Notes: generated by a model from the sequence alone, not told the origin. A DNA stretch of 64,000 nucleotides from Isoetes taiwanensis (GCA_021234155.1 JAJEKV010000214.1:560001-624000), one strand, 5' to 3'. Counted from the stretch's first letter, positions 25,960 to 37,536 are shown. Numbers and translations are program-made.

Positions 25960-26563
25960 GCGGAGAGCCTTAGAAGGGGAAGCCGCAGCCAAATGGCCAG
26001 GTTGCTGGCAGACATAGAATAAATTAGATCGTCCTCACCAGCCAATCTTCTAGTCTTTTATAGGTGTCTATCACCATCAGAAGAGGCTAACTCGCCCATC
26101 TCATAAAACTCAGCAACCCGTGACCCTTCTCTGTCCCTAATCCACAACAAATTTTTTCTGTTAGAAATCAAATTGCCACCTCTATCAATAATCGATTTGC
26201 ATATCGGATCCAGATCTTCTATAGCTTTAAATGGTTTTCAAGATCTGCAAAAGAATCCTCAATATCATTCAAGAAATCATACTGCTTTATGTTACCCTCA
26301 AATTTCAGATTTGGGGCTTTTGCTTTCTTGCTTTTCCTTTGAATCTCCTCCTGGAGGGACACGATCTTGCACTCCAAAGCTTGGCGAGATCCTTAGCTTT
26401 TGCACCATTCAGCCAAAATTTTCGCATCCAAGTGATTCTCCATAGCTTGAAGCCAAATTGGGGCCTCATCTGCACCTACTGTTGCAGCACCCGAAGCTCC
26501 CAATCCATTAGAAATTTTGGGAAGCCTTTTGCCGAGGTTGATGGCTCTAGCGTTTGGGGCCAT
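25960..26563 (-). pseudogene. DIRS-like gag segment with eroded zinc knuckle
   Basis: An ATG at 26561-26563 opens MAPNARAINLGKR and runs to a stop near 26393. A shifted frame then continues with KIVSLQEEIQRKSKKAKAP (coiled-coil-like), QYDFLNDIEDS, a segment ending RDREGSRVAEFYEMGELAS, and at about 25976-26020 YVCQQPGHLAAASPSK. The last resembles a CX2CX4HX4C zinc knuckle with the first and last cysteines lost. A domain order of helical region, 'R.(D)REG(W)…YE..ELAS' block and zinc knuckle is what I recall for proteins preceding reverse transcriptase in DIRS-type elements. At least two frameshifts or stops make it non-functional. It lies upstream of the reverse-transcriptase remnant on the same strand. 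An alternative is an unrelated decayed host gene. Confidence 0.5.
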
Positions 26564-26649
26564 GGTTGAAAAGAAAGCACGACATTGATGCTTCGACAAC
26601 GGAAAGAGAAGAGATGCACATAGGCTGATGAGAAAAAGAAGGAAAGAAA

Positions 26650-29600
26650 GCAACTAAATAAGACACATGCCAAATAGGACAACTAACTACCTCAGTAGTT
26701 CAAGAACTATATCTACCTTCTAATCTTGAGAAACAAGGGTAAATCTCATATGTTCTAGACTTCCATTATCTAAGCCAAAGATTGTACTCACCAGCCACTG
26801 GAGCCAAGAGACATTTGAAAGATTAAATAGAACAATAACAACCACTTCAGCTTGTGCTACACATCCAGAAAACTATGGGTAACTTGTTGTGGAGCAACTA
26901 TGTATATCTTTCAAAAATTTGGACCCACAAATAATGAAACTACAATATGCTCAATAATCTTCTGCTATATCTATCAATCAAGAATTAGATGTTCGACACT
27001 AGTAACTTCATATTAAAGAAACTAAGAAAATACCTTACCTTAATGTCACGGCAATAAACTAAAAATGCCAAGAGACAGGTAGAACTTAATTAAATGTATG
27101 TATAACATGCGCAAAAAAACCAACCACACACTTTCAAAAAAGTCATCGCAATATATTTTCTCTAGAGTATTAGAAGATTGGGATTCCTGTTATAACAAGA
27201 AAATTGATGCCACGGCAAAGTCAGGAAAAAACTTGTTGCAAAAACTATCACTAACATAGATTCTAAGTTTGCACTTATGAGCCATTCAAGCTTTTGTTAT
27301 ATGCCATGCAGAACTGCAGTGTAGAATAATAGATCTTTGAAGTTTGTATCAAATGCATATGGGATGAAGCATTTTCATCATATATGCTCTTCAAAGGTGA
27401 TATTCCTACCATGAACTATGGTTAGGAAATGTGGTCTTTAACATCAAGAGCATGGTAGGCCGCATGTCAGATGTAACTCTAGCATCCCTACTACTTGACG
27501 ATCTTACAAGAGATGCCACTGCCTCTTCCTGTCTCAGGGTTCATTCACATGCTCTGCAACCTAGTGACAAAAAGAATAAATAAATCCCTCCTGAAAATGC
27601 CCCGTCTACCATGCATTGACATTGAAAAGGCTTGTTACCCGAAGAGGCTTCATTTTCAGCTGCATCGGCATTCATTTCGCTTCCACAAATGGGAGTCGGA
27701 TAGGCAACCGATGTAGTCGGATATGCACTCCAGCAGAAACAGAGTCGGGTAAGACAGAAATGGAATCGGTTGTGTCGACCTCTATATAACCAAAAAAGTT
27801 CATGTTTGCAAATGCTAAAATAATACAAGGCCATGTTCGGCTATTTTGAGTTTTCCAAAAGTTCTGTTAGCCCTTAATGTAATGGAAGCTTCTTTATTTT
27901 TCATTTTCGTGTTATTTTTTGCTACATCTTTTCCTCTTTCTTTTTATGAACTCCTAATCGTTCGCCACACACAAAAAAAATTTCCTATTTTTGAATAAAA
28001 CTTCCCCCCCAACAAAAAAACTTGTAAAAACCATTTGCAAACGTAATGAGATGGGTAGATGATTTCGTAGGGTCAGGGTACTTTGTTGCATGTGGAGTAA
28101 AGCATATGACTTCGGCTTCATAAAAATGCATTGATGTAACAAAACTGCAATTGAAGTCCAGTAGTGGAACCTTGGATATCGTGTGTAATTGGCAACCGGT
28201 CTATGGAGTAAGAGGGGTGGAAGATGTTGTGACGACCATCACAGATGTGGGGAATGTTGTGAATGTTTGCACATCTGTGTTTGTATCAGTGAAGGCACAT
28301 GTGGGGGATGTATACAAGGGTTGGACTACAACTTGTTGAATGTCTAAACTATTTTTTTTTTTTTTGGATGATGGTGGATAATGGTATTACAGAAATAAAA
28401 ACCCAAATTATTTTGACTCGAGGAATATACGATGGGATCAAAATTGTACTGTTAGAGGTATGGCTATAGTTTGAGAAATATTGTGTTTGCGTGAGACGTC
28501 GCAAAACAATAGTAAACATGTCAAGTATTTAAGGTGAAAGTAGATATTATAATGCATTTACCGATTATGGAGAATTATTCAAAGAACATCAATGTAAAAA
28601 TGCTATACTTTTGAGTCCTTCTGGAATGGGAGGGCGAAGGTGCACAATTTCTATATGGATTGTTAAGTCTCTTGTGGCAAATACATCTACCTAGAAAAGT
28701 TCAATATGCATTTATGTGATATGATAAATTCATGTCTTGAGTGAGACATAACTAAAAGGTTGCTATAAATGTTCCTTGGCCCTTAACACACTGGTCCTCG
28801 GTTTTACAGGCTGAGGTCTAATCTCATCCATTGATTATTGTGTTGTTACCAGCTAGTAACTCTAAAGCTGCTCAAATTTTATGCTCCGTCTCGCATAAGA
28901 TCCTAGGGTGTTTTCACGAAATTGCTGTAAAATCCTAGAAGGATATGTACACGACTCTTTGTTGCTGTCTGGCCGAAGAAGCTCTCTTGTTTTTTGTTGC
29001 TTGTTGCTGCTCTGTTTGGTGCTTGTTGCTGCTCTGTTTTCGTAAAAAAAAAATGGGGGTCTAGCTTCAAAATTTTGACTCTGTAATAGATTTCCCCCTG
29101 CAAACATGTTTCTTGCTTTTCCTTTCTTTATATAGGTTTCTTGTCTACAGAGCTATGGAGCTTCGCTGGAGCCTTGCGGCGCCCTTGCTTCCAAGATCCG
29201 ACGCCCCTGCTTCTGGCCCAGGGCGCAAACCCTTGGACCAGTGCGTTAAGGGAGATAACGCCCTGCCCCCAAAACAAAAAAAAAAAAAAAAAAAAATTCG
29301 GCATGGCCAAAATGGTTCGGGCGTGGCCATGCCTCAATTTCTTTTTTTGGTAACGCCCTCAGGCCAATATATGGAATCCATTTTGAATTATAGGAACCAT
29401 TTTTTGGCATTAAACTACAATACATTATGATTATGCTTCTGGATGTTGCATTTTGTCCTAGTAATATTGGCTAATATCAAACATCATGGCATATAGTGAA
29501 AGTTGTGTAGAAAATGCCTATGCACGATGTAATTTAAATTAGAGATATAGAAATAGAGGTGGTAAAAGTTATCACGTCACATTTGGTAAGAGGCATTTGT

Positions 29601-30540
29601 CATGGTGGAGAAAACGTGGAAGAATTAGATGCCCATGCTCTGTTGTGATATTTCAAGGATCACCATGGAATGCCAATTACATATGCATTAGTAACATATG
29701 CATATGCTATTAAAAACTCTTAGGTTGACCCACGGGTAGAGAACAAGAAGGTAGGAAAACAAGTCAAAATAGTTGCTTACCGTTAAGCAGATTCAACAGA
29801 AGAAATTCAAACATGAGTTCTACTGCTTGTAATTGTTGCATAAACATACACCCTCTGAGACATGGAGCTTACCCTATTTGCCGTGCATGTCAAAGAGCAG
29901 CCTCTCCAACAACTATCTACTGCATGTGAACAACAGGCTTGAAACGCTTACATCTTGATTGGCTGTAAACATCCTGTTCTTCTCTAATCTCTTTCTCTAG
30001 CTCAGAGCCATGAAATCAAATGCAAAATGCTTTTTGCATAGATAAAGTTTAAGGAGCCTCAGTTCGATATTCAGAACTTAATGCTGGCACAAAGTGACAT
30101 CCTGGAAGATGAAATGCATCTGGTAGGCCACCTTCTAAAATTGAAGATCATGTAGAGAGTATTGTCCTCAATCAAGATTGCACAAGTGAGCGTCTGCAAA
30201 GTCCAAGTGCATTTAAGAAACTGGAAACTATAATAACTTAATTTCTATATGTAGCTCCTTACACAAATGGAGATATTACCAACAAAGGATCACCTCAACA
30301 ATACCTGTAAAGTTTTTTGCACTGCATCAGACATCACATGCTATGTAGACTTAGTAAATGACACCGATGCAGACCAAGACACAAACATGCCTTCTTGATA
30401 AATCAGTTTTGTTGTTCAGTGTGCAGGCCCTGCAGATAATAGATTACATGGTGCAGTCCAAAGAGGCCAACACTGGTCATCTTAAAACTGTTTCTTGATG
30501 TAAGAAATCAGATCCGTAGCTTTATGTATTTCAATGTGCT
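26650..30540. other. Unassigned DNA
   Basis: No supported gene. Frames at 27541-27834 (minus) and 28151-28339 (plus) show no family features. A TTTATATAGG box (29128-29137), a GC-richer stretch (29155-29270) and a 25-base A run (29273-29297) are noted separately. The lower-coordinate edge may include DIRS-element flank. Confidence 0.4.
29273..29297 (+). repeat. Poly-A run after a GC-richer segment
   Basis: About 25 consecutive A residues follow a 110-bp segment that is clearly richer in G and C than its surroundings. This could be the 3' tail of a retroposed sequence (SINE- or LINE-type) inserted in plus orientation. No 5' end or target-site duplication was identified. Confidence 0.6.
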
Positions 30541-30547
30541 AAGTAAG

Positions 30548-30756
30548 TCACACATATTTGGGTTTCACATTATGGTTAGAAACACCTAGGTGCTTCGAGT
30601 CTCTTCTCTTCTTTGACAATTCTTTCTGTTTCTCTAGTTCAGTCCTATGCCTTTCCAACGCTGTTAATTCATCTTCCAGCTTTGAGTTGAGATGCAAGTT
30701 GCATTCATCGTCCACGATGACTGCTTCACATGACAAAGGAATCCTTATATGATTTC
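30548..30756 (-). CDS. Terminal coding exon, coiled coil, product unknown
   Basis: An open segment runs from a TTGTGCAG acceptor (exon start 30756) to a TGA stop at 30548-30550, about 69 codons. It reads GNHIRIPLSCEAVIVDDEC, then a strongly charged stretch with KLEDELTALERHR and ELEKQKELSKKRRDS. That is a likely coiled coil with a basic tail. The frame and charge pattern look like real coding sequence. It lies downstream of the gene C exons on the same strand and could be gene C's last exon, with a PPR fragment (30930-31277) in the intervening intron. That link is inferred. I do not recognise the family. Confidence 0.45.
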
Positions 30757-30929
30757 CTGCACAATTGGAATGCTCCAGAAGTAGATATGCAGAAGTAGGT
30801 GCCATTGTCAATCTAAATCCATTTCAAGGACTAATGAATAATTATTCACTGGCAAACATAGGAGCAAAGATAAGAGGATTCATTACACCGTTTTTGTATG
30901 ACCACTACAAGGATGAACACAAGAAGTAG

Positions 30930-31277
30930 AGATAATAATAGGATAATTTCCCCTTTGCTATGCCCATGCTGCGACAAAAGATATCTCAAAATGGCATTCT
31001 GTGAAATACTTGATGAGCACCTTATATGCATCTGTCAACCTTCCATATCTGTCAATATTCCACATTTTCCATACATACTTATGGGAGCATTTCCCACCAG
31101 AGAACCAAAATCAGCTCTGCTCTTGATTATACAAGCATTGCATGCACTGATCAGAGTCAAGAAGGTAACTTCACTTCGTTTGATGTCCGCACATATTATC
31201 TTTTCAAACACTTGAATGGCATGCTTGCTGTGCCCATTTTTTATGTGAGGCAAGAATAGTGTTCCGTGAGACCACAT
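30930..31277 (-). pseudogene. PPR (PLS-class) gene fragment
   Basis: The minus-strand frame 31277-31035 carries NGHSKHAIQVFEK, IKRSEVTFLTLISAC and VGNAPISMYGKCG, all typical PLS-type PPR phrases (usual form: NEVTFLSLLSAC, VGNALISMYGKCG). After a stop, a second PPR piece reads LSQHGHSKGE (about 30930-31030), where an alternating S or L repeat would follow. PLS-class proteins act in organelle RNA editing. Only about three motifs remain, with an in-frame stop and no E or DYW domain recognised, so this is a decayed fragment. It lies among the gene C exons on the same strand, probably as an intronic insertion. Confidence 0.75.
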
Positions 31278-31437
31278 ATGGTTGAGGTTCCATATTGAAC
31301 AATGCGAGTGCAGTGTCTAAGTTCCCATCTTACCATCTGTTAATGCCATTTCTAACTTTTCCATACCTTCTGGATAAATTTCATATGAGGCTTGTGCTAT
31401 GCTATGATGCTTCTGCTAAATTTCCTTCCCTGTTCGC

Positions 31438-31577
31438 CCATAAAGTGAAAAAGCACAGAAGAAGAAAAGCTGTCTGTAAACGACAATGCAGAGAACCAAA
31501 CTAGAGATTGAGTGATGGGTCGGGCAATCCAATGCAAGCAGGTGAAAAACTGATATAAGAGACTTTATCTGCTGAAA
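31438..31577. repeat. About 135-bp duplication (partner 32754-32886)
   Basis: 31438-31577 and 32754-32886 share phrases in the same order: CCCATAAAGTGAA, AGAAGAAGAAAA, CTGTCTGTAAA, CAGAGAACC, GTGATGGGT and GCAGGTGAAAAA. They differ by scattered substitutions and small indels. Both copies fall between the proposed exons of gene C, so they are probably intronic. Confidence 0.9.
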
Positions 31578-31869
31578 CAACAACAACAATGGTTGGATTA
31601 CACAACATTTTTATGATTGCCTTTTGATGCTTGTGAGTTTTGAAGCCAGAAACTTAGCAAACAAGAATCTCAATCTATGCTAGCAGTGGATGCAGAGAAC
31701 AAGATTACTACTACACTTCAAGCTATTATCCGTGAGATGTGAAGTGCAAACATTCGAGCAGAAACATGCTATCATCTGATTGCCTTTTGCTGCCAGGCCT
31801 GCTATGGAATCTAATGCAACAAAAGCTAGCAATGTGCAATAACGGAGTTTTAATCCCAGAGTTCCTTAC

Positions 31870-33177
31870 TTGATATTCTGGCAACATTGCTTGTGACCAA
31901 ACGTGGAATAAAATTGGTTTGGCAGATGTATAACTTGATTCCCCATTGGTTGTTGGCAGAGTTTCAACACATAAAGTTGCAGAAGAAAAATTTGCCGCTT
32001 CCATCCATTTATCAACTAACATACGACATTTGCAATATTAATGTTTAAAGACTTACCAGAATGACTGCAATCATGACACACATGTTTTATCCACTCAATC
32101 ATGTCTGGGCCAAGTTGATGTGAATAAGGAATTTTGTTCGATGTCTTTATAGTGACCACACTATTTTAGCTGAATATTGCTCTGTTAAAACCCTGCAAAA
32201 GGAGACAGTTTAAAATATATCTTAGAAATGTTACTGAATGTAAGAAAAAATCCCACAAAAAGAGTTTATTGTTCATAGCAGATCTGGAGCAAAAAGCAAA
32301 ATGGTGCAACATCTTGCATTTAGGCGCAACTTAAAAACCACTCTGAAACTGAAAAGCCATTATATTTCTGAGATCCTCTCGGACTTAAGTCAAACATTGG
32401 ATTCTCCATAATTTTACCACATCATACAAAAAAACTGGGGACCAGTGTAGGTTTACCTGCTTCAATGACAATGTTCTATTGATTCTGGCATAATGCACAA
32501 AGCTAAATAAGAGAGAAAGCTAAGTAAGCTAATGCACAAGGCCTTGACTCCTCGTTTTCAAATCCCACTACCAAAGCTTTCCTTAAATTACAATAAAATC
32601 CAAGTGTTGTCCCAAGTATGATGTTTGACATAGAAAACCGCTGGTAAGAAACAATACTGGCTGTAAAAGCACCAGGTCTCAAACACTGCAGAAATCTCTG
32701 GAATGTGGCTCCTGGATATGCTAGGTCGAACCAAAATGGGGCCCTTCTAGATGCCCATAAAGTGAAGGAACATAGAAGAAGAAAAACTGTCTGTAAATCA
32801 CAACACAGAGAACCTTACCAAAGATTCTGTGATGGGTTGGGCAATTCAGCAGGTGAAAAATGCTGATATAAGAGACTTCATCTGGGAACAGCTAAATTTT
32901 AAACTACATTGGGTCACATTTTGTTGGATCTAAATAATTGAAGGTTTGGGGGTTGATCTTAGACATTTGGCCACATTTTTGGATGAGGCGAGCTTCTGGA
33001 TGAATCGATAAAGTGCAGGCGGACAGAAATATCTTGCAGGGGCGGTGCAGATTTAATCCCACAGAAGTATCTAATTCCCTACCACCGTTGATCAAAAAAT
33101 AAGCACTATAATACTAGAATGTCTACTTACGTTAGTTTTTGCATTTGCATTTGGTGAGAAGAGATAGAGATGGCCAT
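31870..33177 (-). CDS. Gene C: unknown multi-exon gene
   Basis: I do not recognise the product. Exon 1 (33131-33177) begins at an ATG in strong context (CGCCATGGCC), reads MAISISSHQ and ends at GTAAGT. A 60-bp intron leads to an exon starting at 33070 that continues in phase through KSAPPLQDISVRLHF to about 32960. Downstream, 32057-32160 (acceptor AAAATAG, donor GTAAGT) reads GPDMIEWIKHVCHDCSH. It joins in phase, across only 41 bp, to 31870-32015 (donor GTAAGG), reading VDKWMEAANFSSATLCVETL and on to WSQAMLPEYQ. The exon 30548-30756 may be the last one. The serine-rich start could be a weak targeting sequence. Seen: frames, phases and splice sites. Inferred: the assembly of exons into one gene. 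Confidence 0.55.
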
Positions 33178-33265
33178 GGCGAAAGGACGATCGATGCAAG
33201 ACTGGAAGCTGTTTCTGGAGAGCGCTGGCGTTGATGCATGCACTCTCCTTCACTATTTGATTGCA

Positions 33266-33641
33266 GTAACGTAAATGCAACTTAGGTTGCATTCTGCCAC
33301 ATCCGCCAATGGCATTGCGCCATCTGGCGAAGTTTCTCTTCCGGAACTTCTGTGAAACTCTGAAGCACCGGCACTTCTTGAAATTACTGTGCGTTCTTGA
33401 AGATTTACCACAGATTCTGGCGATCTACCTCTCATTCCGGCCATCTACCTCTCATTCTGATGCTTTCTACCCCCCAGTTCTGAAGTTTTTACCTGCGATT
33501 CAGAGCAGAATGCAACCTAAGTTGCATCCACGTTATAAGAATGGCAGTTTACTGCCGATTCGGAGTCATCCTCGCCTCCGCTCGGGCGTCGGCAGGGATT
33601 CCTCCCTGGGAATCGGCAGTAAACTTCCATTCTTATATACA
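33266..33641. repeat. Fold-back repeats just upstream of gene C
   Basis: Arms at about 33266-33298 and 33504-33536 are inverted copies, each holding the palindrome ATGCAAC-TTAG-GTTGCAT or its complement. Directly after, about 33537-33563 and 33608-33641 form a second inverted repeat (AATGGCAGTTTACTGCC against its complement). They lie about 90 bp upstream of the proposed gene C start, so they could overlap its leader or promoter. MITE-like elements are the simplest reading. Confidence 0.8.
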
Positions 33642-33808
33642 GATGATGTTGAAGAGCTGAGGCGCAACAAAGAGTGTTTGATTGCGCAATTGATATCAAC
33701 GACCTCAACAGATGTGGAGCCATGCCTCGGTTTAGGCCTAGGCGTCCAACAGCAATCCAAAGGTATGGAGAAACAAGTTGTTGTAAAAATGAATAAAGAA
33801 GACGAAAA

Positions 33809-33876
33809 TATCTATATCTATCTATCTATATCTATCTATCTATCTTCTATCTTCTATATATAATAATAATAATAAT
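33809..33876. repeat. (TATC)n and (AAT)n microsatellite
   Basis: Interrupted runs of ATCT units are followed by a short run of AAT triplets (about 33860-33876). Confidence 0.9.
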
Positions 33877-33885
33877 GTAATAATA

Positions 33886-34371
33886 ATGGCGTTTTATGAT
33901 AGTCTGTGTGCGATTTTAGCCGTGGATTTTTTTACTTTATTTTCATTCGTTGGATTTACAGTTTCTTGTCAGCTGTGGAGCGTTTTTTTTTCACGCCTTC
34001 TTGTTAGGGTGAGATCAAGAGGGCCATTGCTTCTATCGCTGAGAAATATCTATGGCATTCTTATCTTTGGCGGTTCCTGTATGCAAGAACATGCTTATTT
34101 GCCCTTCCTAAATTTCATCGACATCACAATTCCTTTTCTCAAAGCAGATTCAAGAGATGATAAGAATCTTTCTTGTAGTTGTGCCTGTCATGGCAAGTTT
34201 CGGCAGCCAGGCAAAAATATGGCTCTTCAAAATACTCATGAGGCACTTGTATATCGACAAAATAAGAAGTCAGGTACAATTCAATCAACGAAACGTAGAC
34301 AAATCAAACGATGGCTAGGTAAAGCACATCGCTTTGGCAGTTCCGGCAGCATCCTGGCAGAATTACGGTAA
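33886..34371 (+). CDS. 161-codon open frame, unproven
   Basis: An ATG-initiated frame of 161 codons that stops 8 bp before duplicated block copy 2 begins. The first 40 codons are hydrophobic (FFTLFSFVGFTVS) and the C-terminal part is basic (KRRQIKRWLGKAH). No family is recognised. An alternative frame over 34010-34090 also reads plausibly (EIKRAIASIAEKYLW), which weakens the call. It may be a gene truncated by the duplicated block or a chance frame. Confidence 0.25.
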   Translation: MAFYDSLCAILAVDFFTLFSFVGFTVSCQLWSVFFSRLLVRVRSRGPLLLSLRNIYGILIFGGSCMQEHAYLPFLNFIDITIPFLKADSRDDKNLSCSCACHGKFRQPGKNMALQNTHEALVYRQNKKSGTIQSTKRRQIKRWLGKAHRFGSSGSILAELR

Positions 34372-34505
34372 GGTAATTCGCTAAACCATTTGCCTGATGG
34401 CCATTCAATGGAGCTCATCATTGTTTATTAGAATGGAGACTTGCAAGTAGATTTCATCTGATGACTCTACTACAATGACGAAGCAAACTTTGTCTATGGG
34501 TACAG

Positions 34506-34907
34506 CTAGCATCCATTCTTGGTGAAGGGTGTCCCCACTTTTTTCAGCGTGTAGGGTGTCTTTGGCTTAGAAAAATTAAATTGCATCTGCTTTAACAATG
34601 AGCATAGATATTTGATAAACAGTCTACATGCATCCACACACCTCATTGATAAATAAACTCTTTGATAAATATTTTGTTCCCTTCTAAGGTAATCTTTGCC
34701 GGGCCACACGAAGAACGTTACATCGGGCAATCGCCTCAAGACGATCTCTGTGTAAAAATACACATGCCATATTAGCACAAATGAAGCAACAAGTACAGTA
34801 TCCATATGTCTATGAATTGAATTGATTTTTAACATCCACGGCAACCAAAAGTCTAGCGAACATGTAAGAATAGACCAACATCCGACAATTACGAACACAA
34901 ATGTCAA
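34506..34907 (-). CDS. 133-codon frame in block copy 2, unproven
   Basis: Begins with a hydrophobic stretch (TFVFVIVGCWSILT) and includes FFVWPGKDYLRREQN and a cysteine-rich segment near the end. In copy 1 the same sequence is split into two overlapping frames (17577-17840 and 17789-17977) by clustered changes near 17795-17825. No family is recognised. If the block is mobile or a real duplicate, this is one of only two frames worth testing in it; chance is the more likely explanation. Confidence 0.2.
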   Translation of the reverse strand: MTFVFVIVGCWSILTCSLDFWLPWMLKINSIHRHMDTVLVASFVLIWHVYFYTEIVLRRLPDVTFFVWPGKDYLRREQNIYQRVYLSMRCVDACRLFIKYLCSLLKQMQFNFSKPKTPYTLKKVGTPFTKNGC

Positions 34908-37290
34908 TATTCAATTTGTGAGATTGTACTTTGAAATGTAACACGTAAGGCAACAAACATCCTAACACGAAGTATTAGGTAAAAATTGCAAAGGAAAACG
35001 CTGATTAATACAATAGACATGAGCTGAGCCATTAGGCAAAAATTGCAAAGGGAGACATCAATATTAATACAATAGACATGAGCTCTGGCTTCAAAATGAC
35101 TTTTGTTGACGAGTCAACGTAGGCGGATAGACACCTACGACAATCAACAATCTTATCTTTTAGAGAGAAACTTGCACCATAACAGCTAGATAAACTCGCA
35201 TACTACTATGAGTAGTTGTACAATCAATGGTTGCAGGAGAACAATCTTTGCATAATGATTTCAGCAAAAAATGTGGTTAACTCATCCTCAAGTTGATCAG
35301 CATAATGTCCCTATTTAGGAAAGCACAAAACAACCTTCTTATTTGCTTTTCTTCCCTTTAGTAGGAAAAATGCGAATAATACTAACCTTTCCCTCACACT
35401 TATGCATAGATATATTTTTTGGATGATTACAATTACAATTCCACTTTTTCTCTCCCAACAAGTTGTAGTTTTAATATATCACTTTCAAAAATTGAAACTA
35501 ATGTACCCATTGACAGTCGCTAAGTACCCAAAGATCAAGAAATTATTGTGCAACTTTTAAGCTATCCTTACTCTATGATGTGAATATCATGTTCAACCAA
35601 AACAATAATAAAATTAGCCCCTTCCCATTCCAACAAAAAAGGAAGGAAGAAGAGACGCATAGCATGATGGATTGCTTCTTATTTCTACATCAATCAAATT
35701 CAACATCAATCAAATAATGACCTTATTTTAAAAGTAGTTGCATGCATGTGAAACATTTGTACAAATACTTTTTAGCAAGATAGAGGCAAAGGTCACTCCA
35801 TTTGGCTAGGGTTATATTGAAAAGGCAAGCTAAATTTGAATTAAACCGAAGAGTCGAGCGATAGTGAAGAAGCCAAAATCAATCAAGAATAGTATTTGAT
35901 GCATGTGTTAACTCGAGAAAGTACATGATAACAACAACATCCATGCAACCTACCAAGTAGTTCCACAACGCCTAACATGCAAGAAAGGCCATGTTTTCTT
36001 ACATGGTCATATTTCAAAAAATTCAAGCGCCACACATTTACTTAGTTGTCAATTGCTACCATTTGCTAGCATTCTAAATTAATTTAAGTGTTGCAATTGA
36101 ACTGAAACCCAAAACACAATAGTGGTTGCAACTTTGTAATCGCCACTAAAATCAAGACCCATGAAATTGCTTGCAACAAAAGTTCAATTTCAATGTGGTT
36201 ATGGTTTTTCATTGCTAGTAGCAATGAATATGCTTTTTGACTCATTCAAAAGGTAAAGAAACAATTGTGTCTTTACATGTGCACCCATTACACATGTAAA
36301 CACACAACATGAAAATGATATCATAGAATTACGTCATTCCAGGGACACCTCTTGAGTGTGTATTAGCAAACATGTTTGAGGTGTTTATTCACACCGCTTG
36401 ACCAATGACATGAGGTGCTTAGTCATGGTAAGTGACTCGGTAAATAAATATTAGCCAACTTGCATAACATTTTAGATTATGTTGTGTGTTTTCGCGATGA
36501 TTTCAAGCATGTGTGTTTCGTGCATGATGTTCAAGAAATTAAAACATGTGTGATCCAAGTTCTAAGACCTTTGTTCAACTAATAAATTTGTGGTGTCTTA
36601 ACCAACAAATTATTAACATGTTGCTTTAGGTTTATACATTATAAATTCATATAACCACCATTATTCAAAGCCCCACTTTTCGGGCACCACCTCCCTCATT
36701 TTGAGTACCATCTACTTCATGAACCATTGAGTTATCAAGTCCAACTTGGTCCGTTGTGTCCTGCATATGCATAATGGATTGAATGAAAAGAAAAAATTAT
36801 AGCATAACGCACCTGTTTGGTAGAGAAATAAGTGCCAGATGGGCCACCGACCTAAGATTTCTAGACATTTTGATGCAAACATGGAAGGCGAACTTCAAAT
36901 GGATGGGGTTACTTTAAGAAAGCAGAATCAAATCATTGTCACCTAAAGAAGCTGGATATGTAGTTCCACTATCTAAGTATATTCTTATGGTCTCTAGAGG
37001 TGACATCAAAAGAACGGATCTGAACTTTGAAAAGAGGTGACATGAGATGCCACTTCTCATAAATCCTCCCCTCCTGCACAAATACACACAGCACAAATCT
37101 CACAGATTTTAGTGTGTGAACAATTTAATTGAATGACACTCTAATATACTTCAAATTTATATTTAGATTACCTTCTCTTGCTAAATATATCCATGGTAGA
37201 TCTCCAAACAGGATAACATGAGACCCTATTTACCACGCCTTCGTCACATTCTCACATTTCCTCGAAGTGTTGAAAGGAATTTTCTAGCTT

Positions 37291-37536
37291 TTGATTATGG
37301 CATCTACAAAGGGGAGTAGATCGGAAGATTTGAGACGACGTGATGATGTGCTTGAGGATATTTATGCCATGATGTTTGTATGGGGCGTTCTTTACGCATG
37401 TCTTTTGACCCTCTTAAGCCATGCAATTACGCCCATTGGTATGGGCAATAAATCAATGCATTGCATCTATGTAGTTGGTTTTATTGAACAATTTGCAAAA
37501 AGAAGTTGCAACACCATGGAGAGTATCGAGGTTTAA
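37291..37536 (+). CDS. 81-codon frame in block copy 2, unproven
   Basis: Opens MIMASTKGSRSEDLRRRDD and continues into a hydrophobic segment (FVWGVLYACLLTLLSHA), giving a possible small membrane protein. The copy 1 equivalent (about 20365-20600) is broken by several 1-4 bp indels. No relative is recognised. The asymmetry between copies is more useful than the frame itself. Confidence 0.2.
   Translation: MIMASTKGSRSEDLRRRDDVLEDIYAMMFVWGVLYACLLTLLSHAITPIGMGNKSMHCIYVVGFIEQFAKRSCNTMESIEV

Noticed and set aside
30548-30811. E-domain of a PPR protein
   Set aside because: The first residues (APTSAYLLLEHS) resemble an E motif, but the rest is a charged coiled coil unlike E or DYW domains. Treated as an unknown exon.
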